A stretch of DNA of 64,000 nucleotides from Undaria pinnatifida (Eukaryota; Sar; Phaeophyceae; Laminariales; Alariaceae): assembly GCA_012845835.1 (NCBI GenBank), contig JABAKD010000011.1:13602214-13666213 (forward strand), given 5' to 3'. Positions within the stretch are counted from its first letter, which is position 1; the number at the start of each line of letters is the position of its first letter. Under the pieces are notes generated by a model. That model saw nothing but the letters and a program-made list of their open reading frames with translations. It was not told the DNA's origin and ran no database searches. Shown one piece after another: positions 32,701 to 44,700 of this stretch. A program made the translations under genes and the position numbers.

Positions 32701-35700
32701 GGGAGGTCCAAAGGCAAGCGTCGACCAGCCAGACAAACGGTTTCCTCCTTTGAAAAAAACACATCATCAATTTTTACTTTCCAGTTCAACTCGCAAGATA
32801 TACAAGTATTACCCTCCATCGACGTTCTGAGCAAAGGCCGTGGTCATAGGTTTCTCTCCTTCTCCCCCCCCCCGCCGGTACGAGCCTTCATTGTTAATGC
32901 GCATAGGGTTCAGCATTGCCGCCATTTGGCAGCTAACGACCTGCAGGATATTTTTCGCCGGACCGCCCTACATCCAGGGCGCGTCTTGTCTTTTTTACGG
33001 GCCTGTGACTACTAACATGAGAAAGCAAGTCACCGACTAGCTACTAGTTGGCTAGGTATTACGGTTACTTGCAGCTGTCCCAACGTGCCAACTATCCCAC
33101 TGTTCGGCTTTCCTCGTTGTAGGAAGGCTACTTTTTGTTTATCCTCCAATACTTTTTTGCTCTTCCTTTTTTGGGTAGGAACAAGGCTTGCTTGGTACCA
33201 GGAATATCATACCATACTTCTTGCGTATAACCCCTACGGATCTAAAATGACATTACGGCGTCGATCGCACGAAGCAAAGCGGATTGCCTGCCGGCTAGGG
33301 GTTAGCTAGATTCGTTCGGAATTACAACCGAAGGAGGTGTACGGCAAGCAGCGCGATATAACTTAGACTGCTCCACGCTCACGGTACAATAGCAATAGCA
33401 ATAGCAATAGCCACGCTACAATAGCCGATTTGTGGTTGGTGGTTGGTACATCCGCACATCTTGATCGGTTTGATCGCGTTTTCTGGGTCCACAAAGATAC
33501 GTAGGGACAGCTCACGCTATCGCTATAGTGGGAACCGAAGCACGTCAGCTAGCGCTGGATTGCGAAGGCAAATGAGTTAAATCGACACACGACGTGTATG
33601 AAAATACGTGGAAGTGTGGTGAGCTTTGGCGCTTTATTTTTCTCCGTCCGCCGGAGGATGAACAAAAAAAAAAAGGCAGACGTCATAAAGCGGTATACCG
33701 CCACGATTCCGCGCCACCGTGCGGTACAGCACAATACACTTACGAGTAGGTTTTTGACCCCGATCCGCGACGCTGATTGATCAACCCAGTCTCGTACCGG
33801 TTGTTGACACCGACTTCTTGCGGTACATCTTACCGCGGCTTCTCAGCTCGGCCGTCACCGTTTCCTGACGCGACCCATAACGCTTTCTGTCGCCAAATTC
33901 ACGACGCGGACCGACTTTGCCCCAGGCTCTTCACGGCCCATAGCCTTTCAATTTTGGACCATGGGCACGACGTCACGTAGCATCCATAGAACGACGCGCT
34001 TTCATATTCCTTCATATTTCGGATGCCTTCAGCTGTGAGATCGAACATTTCAAAACATTTCGTCGAAACGCGTATTTTGGACGCTGTGTGATATCAATAT
34101 TATACTCCGATCGCGCGTGTCGCGGAGTGTAAATGAATGAATGTCCTTACACTTACGTATGAAGGGCAAGATTCTATGATAACAGGTATACTAACATGTA
34201 CGATGGCCAACTTATTGGGGTCCATCAGGTATACTATCGATCATATGTGTGTGTGTGTTCTTCACATTAAACCGTTCTTCTACTCGTCGACATCCAGCAC
34301 ACCCAGTGTCCGTACTGATTCTTCACCCTAGAAAGATCAGCTCTGTGGTCACAAGCCACGACACAGAGATAATGCATCGTAATGCATTCGACAACGCAAT
34401 GTCATGCCCTAGTACTGGGTACGACAGGCACAACATACATACGTCAGCAACAGAAATACATTGGAAGAGAGAAATACGAAATAAACAAAAACAAAAACAC
34501 GTATATACCAGGTATATATATGACTTTTGTTATGTAACTTTGTTAGTGTTGAAGTACAGAAGCAGTAGTACTCTCAGGTCAGGTCAGCAATTAACAAAAA
34601 AAAAAAAAATCCCCTCGAAGAAAAAGGGGAGGTTGGAAAATTAAAAATAGGAAATTAGTGCTACTTGATAAGTAGTACCACGTACCTGGGGTATTCCTTC
34701 ACTCCAGAGTGACAGGAGGTTGTCCTGTGACCACGGACATGATTATGCGAACAACAACAACAACAGCAACAACAACGACCTGTACGCACGAGTAGTAGGT
34801 AGTGTGTGAGGGGCCGCTTGATCGCGATCAAAGTGTGAGACATACGCCGTATCATGCAATTCGGTTGATCGTCCGTCCGCGTATAAAAAATACTCATTGA
34901 TGTTTTCGGATTTTGGGATATACAATCAATTATTAATTAGTTGCTCGTTGTGCTCGGTTTGTTCCCTCGCTGGAATCGTTTCTTCGTTTCTTCGTGTTCA
35001 TTTCGTTCTGAGAATTTTCCATAGGTGCCGGCAGCGGGGTGTCGCGTGACATTGTGCCGTTTTTTTTTTTCTTAAAAAAGAACAAAAGAACGCTTCGATT
35101 CGACGGCAACGGCAACGGCAACGGCAACAACAACAACAGAACAAGCACCTCGTTTGGGACAACCACTTGCCGAGTCTTACTCGTTTAGTCCAACATGCCA
35201 GTAGGTCTAGCAGTGGTTGTATTAGTAGGTAAAATATTTCCAGCAGCAGTTCCAGCAGCAGTAGGTCTAGCAGTAGCTCGTGCAGTAGCTTTAAGGTCCA
35301 CGAAAAATCTCAGCCAACAACACCACAACAAGCGTCCCAAACCTCGGTGTCGAGTGTTCGGTGTCGAGTGCTCCCTGCCTGAGTCTTACTCGTTTAGTCC
35401 AACATGCGAGTAAGTGCAGAAGAAGGGATGGGGGTAGGCATATCAGCAGGTATGGCAGAAAAGGTCTACCAGGTATCATATAGGAGAGTCTTGAATCTTC
35501 CTTCCCGACCCGACCTCCTCTTGCCTAGTAGCAGGTATCATCACACTGCAGTACAGCAGCATACCACGCATACGATACTGAAAATAAAACATATACTAGG
35601 TACCTGGTATATATTCGCTCATCCCATCTTTTATCTTCGCGCTTTTACTTTCTCCTCCCTCCCTAGACATAACTCAGATCCGGGGTCACCAAGCGGGCTC

Positions 35701-38700
35701 TTTCCCCCCCTGCCCAGTACGGTACGCGCCTTATTTCTACCGCGAGCATAATTCAGTCCTTTCTTCCCTCGTCTTCTTCCATCGAACTGCCCCTACCGAC
35801 GCTCCCACAGCAGTTGTAGGCGCTCTGAGCAGTTGATGCCTTGGATTTTTTTGCAATGAGTTGAGAAGACTCTTGATTCCTACGAGACTGATTGAGTGAT
35901 GAGCGATGTCATATCATATCATAGCAGGCGAGCGACTGCGGGAGGCCGCCTTACCACTTGTTCGAGACAATGGTTGACACAAAACTCTTTAAAGTGTATG
36001 TACCCCATCCATAACCCTAACCAAATGAAACGAAACCAACCAACCAACCGTTCTACGGTGAAACCCCCTTCATCTCGTACACAGCATGTTCGTCAACCGT
36101 TTTCTCGAACAAGAGGTACTGTAAGCCCATGGTGCAAGACTAACAAATGTATCACGCAGGTTGCAGAGACATGAGCAGAGAGATGACATGAGTATCGCCC
36201 CGAAAAATGTCGAAGCCACAGCTGGCTGACGTTGTTAGAAACACTTTATAAAATGGGCCAATGAACGAATGAACGGGCCAAATCCTCAAAAGCTCAACCT
36301 TGGGCTGCTGTGATCATGTTCAGATTAGCTCGTAGCTGAAACGCTGATGCGTGTGTGCGGCGCAAGAGAAATTCCATTGACACACTCCTTCCTGTCCCCT
36401 GTCTGTGCCAGGCAGGTTATTTCGTTACAGAACAGCCAGTTGTGGTCCCACAGGCACTTGTCCGAAACCTGCCACTACTGGTCCTTCCCTCTCTGCCAAT
36501 TCATCTCACAGGCAAACTATCATAGGACCTACAAGGGGCGACAGGCAGTATTCAGCCGGCGGGTACTGCAGTATGCATGACATGATAGCTGTACGATACC
36601 TGCTGTATGATATTCTACTGCCCCTGCACGGGTACCCCACGTCCATAAATATAAGGACCGTTTCACATTCACATAAAAAACCCAAACGGACCTTAAGTTT
36701 ACGGACAGAGTGGTCATTATAAAGAAGTGGAAGCGGAAAGAGTTACCTGTGAGCGAAGTCTGACTTTTATTAGATCAGCCGATATTTGCAATTTCGTTTC
36801 CGTCTTCAGATTTCTTGATCCCTCCGATTCAACCCTCTTCGTACATAACTTCTTTATGCTAAAAGTGCTCGGTTGGCGCACCCCTGGCATTTTCGGGGGT
36901 CCCACTTCGACACCGCCTCCGTACATTGCTTGCGGAACGGTCCAGCTTTTCTTTAATTTATGTCTTGCTCCTCCTTTATTAATTATTTTTGTTTCTGCTC
37001 GTTTTGCCAGGTATTTCTTGACTTTCAGCTGCTTCCTGCAAATTTGGTTTTTCTGCCAACACGATTTTGAACCTTTTCGCGAGTATTTCTTCCTTTTTAT
37101 GTGGTAAAAGTTGAACTTCCTACCATTTGCCGCTAATTTGCCGCCGGTGCATTACTTGCGAAAAGGCCCAGCTTTAGCTTTTCTTTGATGTCCACCATTT
37201 GGTTTGTACTTGCACGAAGTTTCGTCAGCTGAGATCTCGCCCAGCACCCCACCGCAGCGCTATAGCTCAGCAGCGCATCGCAGCGCTAGCTCAGCAGAGC
37301 GCAGCGCCGTGCTTTGCCGTGCTTTGCCATGCTGCGTGCTTTGCTGTACTTTAACTAGTTCGTACATGCCAGTAACATTCCAAGCATCATACCATGTACC
37401 GGTACTATTAACGCTCCATATACACCAGTTTTGTACATATTACGTTGCTGGATCACAAACAATGCACCCCCAGCTCAGGTCAGCCCGGCTTTATATAGCT
37501 CAGCAGCGCAGCGCAGTGCGGTGCCGTGCCTTGCCCTTCGTTTTGCGGCGCTGTGTCGTTCGGCGCTGTGCGTTCTTTTGAACATACAGCAGTAGCTGTA
37601 GTAGTACCAGGTATGATACAGGTACCAGGTTTATGCACGCGTTGTGTATACTCGTCTTTTTGCATTCTTCAGTTGATTGTCTTTTCTCGGTCCCCATGCC
37701 CCCCCCCCCCCCGCAAATAGCATACGTACTGCCGTTCAGAACGTGACATCAACAAGCACACAGCACAGCGCAGGGCAATTAGATCTGCACAAGCACCTCT
37801 TGGCATTATTATCAATTCGCTATTCGCACCGAATAATCACGGGCCTCTTCTTCCTGCCCCCTCTAGATATGTTTCAGTCGCATTCGTCCTTGCGCGAGCG
37901 TAGCGGGTGGCGATGTGTTTCAGTTGCATTCTTCCTTGCCCGAGCGTAGCGGGCGGCGTCAGCCGCCCGCGGAGCGGAGTCCTGTGCTTTCTTTAGAACC
38001 ACACAGTATACCACCAGGTATTAGGCGAAGTACCAGGTACCGGGTATACCGGTAGTACGTGTATTGGTCTTTTTGCTTCCGTCGTTAATTTTGTTCTCCA
38101 TCTCGGTCTTCTGCGCGATTTTTTCTTCGCAAATTACACCCGTACTACTGCCGATCAGAACGTGACATCGCCAACATACAGCACAGAACAGCACAGACAG
38201 GGCAATCAGCTCCGCACAAGTAGCTCTTGGCCTTATCAAATCGCTAGTTGCACTAAATCATGGGCCTCTTCTTTCTGCCCCCTTCACATTTAGTTGAAAT
38301 CTTCCTTGCGCGAGCGTAGCGGGCGGCTGACGCCGCCCGCGGAGCGGAGCCCTTGTATACTATACCATTCTTAACCTATGTACATACTGCTGTTCCGAGT
38401 TACATAAAAAACGAAAAAAATGCACTTCAGCTGTGAGATCGACCAAAAAATATTTTAACCAAAACTCAGCTTTGCAAGCTGCGTGTGCTCCTTCGATCGC
38501 GCGTGCTACGGGTAGTGTGTGTGTGTGTTCTTCACATTAAACCGTTCTTCTACTCGTCGACATCCAGCACACCCAGTGTCCGTACTGATTCTTCACCCTA
38601 GAAAGATCAGCTCTGTGGTCACAAGCTACGACACAGAGATAATGCATCGTAATGCATTCGACAACGCAATGTCATGCCCTAGTACTGGGTACGACAGGCA

Positions 38701-41700
38701 CAACATACATACGTCAGCAACAGAAATACATTGAAAGAGAGAAATACGAAATAAACAAAAACAAAAACAAAAACAAAAACAAAATAATAATAAGAAAACA
38801 AATAAAAACAAAGATAAAAATAAAATAAAACAAAAAATGAAACAAACAAAATGAGTGTATACCCTCGTCAAGGATACAAGTCGGTGACTCCCCTGCTAAT
38901 GCCAGGGTCGAGCTATTATATCATACAACCAGGTGCGCACCAGGATTGGTTAATTTGTTAATTTAGCAAACGAGGGACGCAATACCATGCCCGACTGACA
39001 TATCCTGCGCCACTTGTTCAGTACCATGGTAGTTCATTACCTAGTTTATGACCTAATTCATGAGCTAGTTTATGAGCTAGTTTATGAGCTGGACTCATCC
39101 CACAGTAGGGGTGCAGAAGATTCTAAGAAATTTCTGAGCTCCTAACACGAGGATCCAGCTCATTATCAACATCATCCATCATCCATCATCACCCTACACA
39201 CCACCTCGACGACATCTCTTCGCGCAGCCCGACCAAAAATTTAATTGCACGCGCTAGTCCACTATAAAACACATACACTCGTAAAAGTATCATACTCACT
39301 AGCCGATAATGTTTCATCACACTTGAGTAGTTCAACCGATCAGATCGATCGGTCAGATCGATCGGTCAGAACGTCAGAACGTTTGGCCCCAACAAGTCCA
39401 ACAACTCCGACCGGGAATGAGACCCTCGGAGCTTGTCTCCCTCCAGGACGAGGCATCAGGGTGGACACTGGGCGAAGATACTGGATGCCGAAGGGTGGAA
39501 ATATCAGTTTAATGTGAATACTACACATACAACCCGCAGCCCTCCCCCCATCGGTGATATTATAAAAATAAAAATACACTCCAGCTGTGAGATCGAAGAT
39601 TTTGTCGAAACTCATCTTTGCAAGTTGTGTGTGATACTCCGATCGGGCGTATTACGGGTTGTGTGTCCTCATTGAGGATATAGGTCGGCGACTCCCCTTG
39701 CAACTACAGTGTAGCTATCAGGGTCAACAGGGTGATGTTAGGCAGTCTGTGCGCGGAAACTCTAAAACCCGTTTCTGAGGGGGACAAAATCTGACAGCTG
39801 TGGAAGGAAATGCATCAGTTTATCAAGTGAATACTGTAAGTCGAATAACCGGTGAGGGGAGGGCGGAGTTTTTAAGGACGTGGGGGCCTGATTTTGATCA
39901 AAAGGGGGGCGGGAGGGGGGGAGGGGGGGGAGGGGACGGGTGGGGCAGGTCAATTTGTGCGTGGAAACTATAAATCCTTCTTGTGGGGGAGGCGGGGGGA
40001 ATATGTGCCGGGGGGGGCGGGGGGCGGGGGGGAGGGCTTTAGGTCGCATAGATGTAGGGGTTTGCTATACGCGTGGTGCTAGGTCTAGGCGATGGTGCGG
40101 GTGGTGGGAAAGAAGGGGGCGTTGGGGGCGGGGGTGGGTGGGAATTGCAGCAGCGGCCTGCACGGCTCTAAAACGATAGCGAGGCGATGTCCAGGGCATG
40201 GAAGTGTTTATTATTCTGGCGGATTTCGATATTAGGTGGGCGTTTAAGCAAAAGAAAGCAAGAGAAAAAAAAAGGGGGGGGGGGGGGGAGGGTTTTCAAG
40301 AGGTTTAGGTCACATATAATATAATGTACGACTTACAGGATTTACAAGATAAACCGATGCATTCCACGGCCGTCAGATTTTGTCCCCCTCAAAAACGGGT
40401 TTTATAGTTTCTGCGCACAGATTGACCAACATCACCCTGTTGACCCTGGTCCAAGCTAGTTCAAAGGGGAGTCGCCGACCTATACCCGTGATGAGGACAC
40501 ACGCCCAGTAATACGCGCGACCGGAGTAAACACACACAGCTTGCAAAGACAGCTTGCAAAGACGAGTTTCGACGAAATCTTCGATCTCACAGGTGGAGTG
40601 TATTTTAGGTTTCAAAACATGTTGTACACGGCGACACGATCTACTCCCCGCCGAGGGAGTTGTTAGACGTTAGCCTTCACGTTTTTACACGTTAGTCGTT
40701 AGTCGCCAATCGCTATGATAGTCGTCAATCGTTAGCCGTTGGCTCGTCAGTCGTGAAGGGTTAGTCGTGAATCGTAAGCCGTGAATCGTTAGCCGTGGAT
40801 CATTAGCTGTGAATCGTTATTATGATGCCTCGTACCTGGTAGCCGTGGGGTCGAAGGTCGTTGGTCGTTAAGTCGTTCTAGTCGGAAGTCCTTAAAATCG
40901 TAACATTACGTTGCTATTATTATGGTCATTAGTCGTAAGTTGTTCGTGGTTAACTCTACAGCAGGTATCAGCTACACCACCACTCCTCTGCTGCTGTCAC
41001 TGCTACCAGTACGTTGTTAGTCGTTAGTCGCTAGAATACACGTTAGTCGTTCGTCGTAGCACGATTGTCGGTACGCGTCAGTCGTTCGTCGTTCGATATT
41101 AGTCGACAGTCGTAAGTCGTTCTGCCATCACTAATCTGCTACTACTATTAATATACGAAGTACTTCGAAGTATGTAATACATGCCCCTTTGCGGGGGGGG
41201 GGGCATGCTGTTCTTCGGCGGCCGAGTTTTTTTACTCTTTTTTTCTCGCGCTCTCGGCTGCGGGGCAAACAAGGGGGCGACGGGTACCTCAGGTCGCATG
41301 CCTGATCCCGCCCGAGCTCCGTGGTGCGTGCTCTGAGCATCACAGTCGCCGAGGAGGATCTTTTGGTAAGGGGCTACTTTCGACTCACTGAGGCCCAGCA
41401 GGTGACTTGGAAAACCCCACCATTTTTGTGGTGGAAAAACGAGTTTAAAAGGAAATAACTCGAGTAGCATTTGTTGCGCAGCATTTGTAGTCTTGGTCTT
41501 CACTTCCTCACAATGGCGTCGCAGACAGGATGTGAGATCATGACCAGTGAGGTCGCTGGTTCGATTCTCACCGTCTTTCCCAGAAGAAGAAAAAAAAAAG
41601 AAGGGATTTTCTCACGTTCAAGAACCTGTAAAACTCAACCACTTAAAAACAACGATGAGAGCCATGTATGGAATCATTGCAAGTCACTCCAATACCGAAA

Positions 41701-44700
41701 AAGTCGAATTGGATACTGGGTATCTCATCGGGATTCCTGACATAATCTGGGAAATATGTCAGGTTTAGTGGGGGAGAATGTGGTGAAAAAACGAGTTTAG
41801 AAGGAAATAACTCGAGTAGCATTTTGTTGTGCAACATTTTTAGTCTACCTCCTCACATTTTTATTCGTTACACCTGTTTTTCTTCTCAACTTTTTACGTC
41901 GTATTTTTGTTATCTTTCTACAACTGCGAACTTATTCCTATTCTAATTCCAAGTGTCTTGTCCCCATGTCGGGAGTGCAGCGCTAAATGGGGTAATAGCC
42001 CGAACGGGCAAGACCTACAGAGCAAGGACCATACTGCCGCCCGTCTCGCTGTGCAGACCCAGCTGCAGCGGCAGCAACACACGTCAGCAGCATCCGTCGA
42101 ACGCCATGCCTTTTGGACCTAGCACTTTGGCACCTCGCTGAGTTCTTGTGCTTGCACGTGAAATGGAGTCGCACCGGGCAAGAGCCAACGAGTGAGAGCC
42201 ATACTGCTGCCTTTTTCCGCCCGCTAACTAACATCATCAGTCCAATCGTTTTCACGCCCTCTCTGCTGTCTACTACTCAGCAGCCGCACTCTTCCGTGAC
42301 AGCCACGGACGGTGCTTCTGTGTGTTACATGTGTGCTGCTGTATGTGGAGTGTGTGCTGCGGCAAAACGATCAAGAAGGGCCTTTTTTTATTGCCAACTT
42401 AGCCGCTCAGCCTCGCAGCCACGAAACAGTACCAGATATACAACAGTACAGCAGCAGCGATACAACGGCAGCCGTGCTCCAACCTCTTGCCTTTGCGTCA
42501 TTTTTTGTTTTTGCACTGTTTAGTTATCTTTCTCCCTCCTCAGACCCAGGGTCGCGAATAAGCAGAGGCTCTTCTCCCCCCTCCCCACCACGGCGCGTGT
42601 CTTCAATTTCGTCGCAAGGAGACTTCAGTCCTGTCATCCCTCGTCGACTCGCATCGAATTGCGCGTCAATAGTTACGGTGTATGTGTCTGTGTCTAGCAG
42701 CAGGCGGTCGAACCGTCAAACCACGACGAATAGGTGGTAGGCTAGGCGCCGATTCCGAGGGCTGTGAGAGGAACCAGACAGTCACGAACGACTACGTTAG
42801 TGATATCTAGTCACAACTTCGGGGACACCGAGGAGCCATCCCCGGGTTTCAGGCCTTGCGTTCGGGGTTGGGGTCGGGGTTAGGGATAGGGTTGGGATAA
42901 GCGCCGATCTCGAGCGCTGTCAGAGTACAATGACCGTCACGACTACGTAGGCAAGATTGACGTCACGACCACTGGGATATTTAAGACCCATCCCCGAGTT
43001 TCAGATCTTTCGTTTCGGGGTGGGGGTAGGATTCGGTACAGTAGGGTTAGGGTTAGGTGCCGATCTCGGGGGCTGTGAGAGCAAACTGGCTGTCACGAAC
43101 GACTACCTAGGCGAGGTTAAAATCACGACTACGGGGACACTTAAAAGATATTCCCGGGTTTCAGGCCTTGCGTTTCGGGTTGGGATTAGCGACAGGGTTC
43201 GAGTAAACTGACAGTCACGCCTACAGCAGCACATAGGCGAGATGCAACTCTTGACTACGGGGGCAGTTAGGAGCCATCCCCAGGTTTCCGGCCTTGCGTT
43301 TCGGGTTGGGGTTAGGGTAGAGGTTAGGCAGGTTTCGGTCTCAAGGGCTGTGAGAGGTTAAGCAACGGGATTTCACGGGTCTAGAAACCTCGGTTTACCA
43401 GTGTAAACATCGCGAAAATCGCTGCCGAAGGGCTCCGCTGACGTTGTACGATGGTCTTTGGGAGTCGGTTGGTGTGCCCTGGAGAAGAGACGGGTGCGAC
43501 GGAAACATGCGAAACGCTTGGCATGAAGCCCGAGGATGGCCTCTCAATACCCCCGTAGTCGTTATTATTCTGGCCTTTGTAGTCGTGACTATCTTTTTTT
43601 TTTTCCTTCTTTTTTTTTATCCTCCGGCGGATGGGGAAAAATAAAGCTGTAGCTCACCACACTTCCACGTATTTTCATACGCGTCGTGTGTCGATTTAAC
43701 TCAGTTGCTCTATCACTCCCTGCATGCTGCTGCTGCTCATGTGCAAATGGGAGCAGTAAATGGTTTCTCAGTCGAGCAGGTCAACCGCCCGACAGCCCCC
43801 CCATCCCCCCGTGGCCTACGAGTACCTGGTACAATCTTCATCAATGTTTCATGTACTCTGTACTTAGCCGGTCGCCCCGGTGGTCTATTCATAGTGGTTA
43901 CCCTCGATTACTACTACCTGGTATTAGATAGCGTTGGTCCGATTCCCACCGTGTTGAGATTTTGAATCAAATCGCTAAAAAAAAAAAAAAAAAATCCTAG
44001 CAGCGGGTGTAGGCACAATTCGACGCGAGTCGACGACGAAAGAAAATGCTGAATAATTAGAGTGTTTGCGAAAATACGTTTCTAAAAATTTACTTGCCTT
44101 CCGCGAAAAAAAGTGAATTGCCTTCCCACCGAGTCTTTGGTGTGTTTGCGCTAGCGGTAAACAAAATCCTGCAGGCGACGCCTCCGAAATTTAGTAGGGA
44201 AACGGGGATGTGCGCGATTGTAATATACGTACGAGTACAGCAGCAGCAGTACGAGTACTCGTAGTATTATACGATATACGAGTACTCGTTGTACGTACTC
44301 CAGTCTCGCGCCTCTCGTTTCAGGTGCAGCAGTACCTGGAACACGGTACATGCAAGCACCCAACAGACTACAAATCAGAGGTAAGGAGGTCTGTCTCGCG
44401 CGTAAAAAACTCCTTGTGAGCAGGGACTACCTCATTACACGTGCTACAAGCAGAGCAACGCCTTCCTCATGCGACGGAAGGGAAGGCGAAGCGCAGTTTC
44501 CCCATGGAACGTGGACCTGTTATTGCGAAGCACCACCCTGCGAAGAATCCGCAGTGAACGCAGCGGTTTAGGGCAGAGGAGTTTCCGCTCCTCTGCCCTA
44601 AACCGAAAGTCATGCCACGCTTCAGTCGCGGTGATGTTGGAGAAGCGCGGTGGCTGCTGTCGCACAGATGGACCGATACGAGTCCTATCTTGCCAGATGC

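Noticed and set aside
43871-43960. Candidate tRNA gene
   Set aside because: A- and B-box-like parts are present but the acceptor and anticodon stems do not pair, and an A-tail follows; called a SINE instead.
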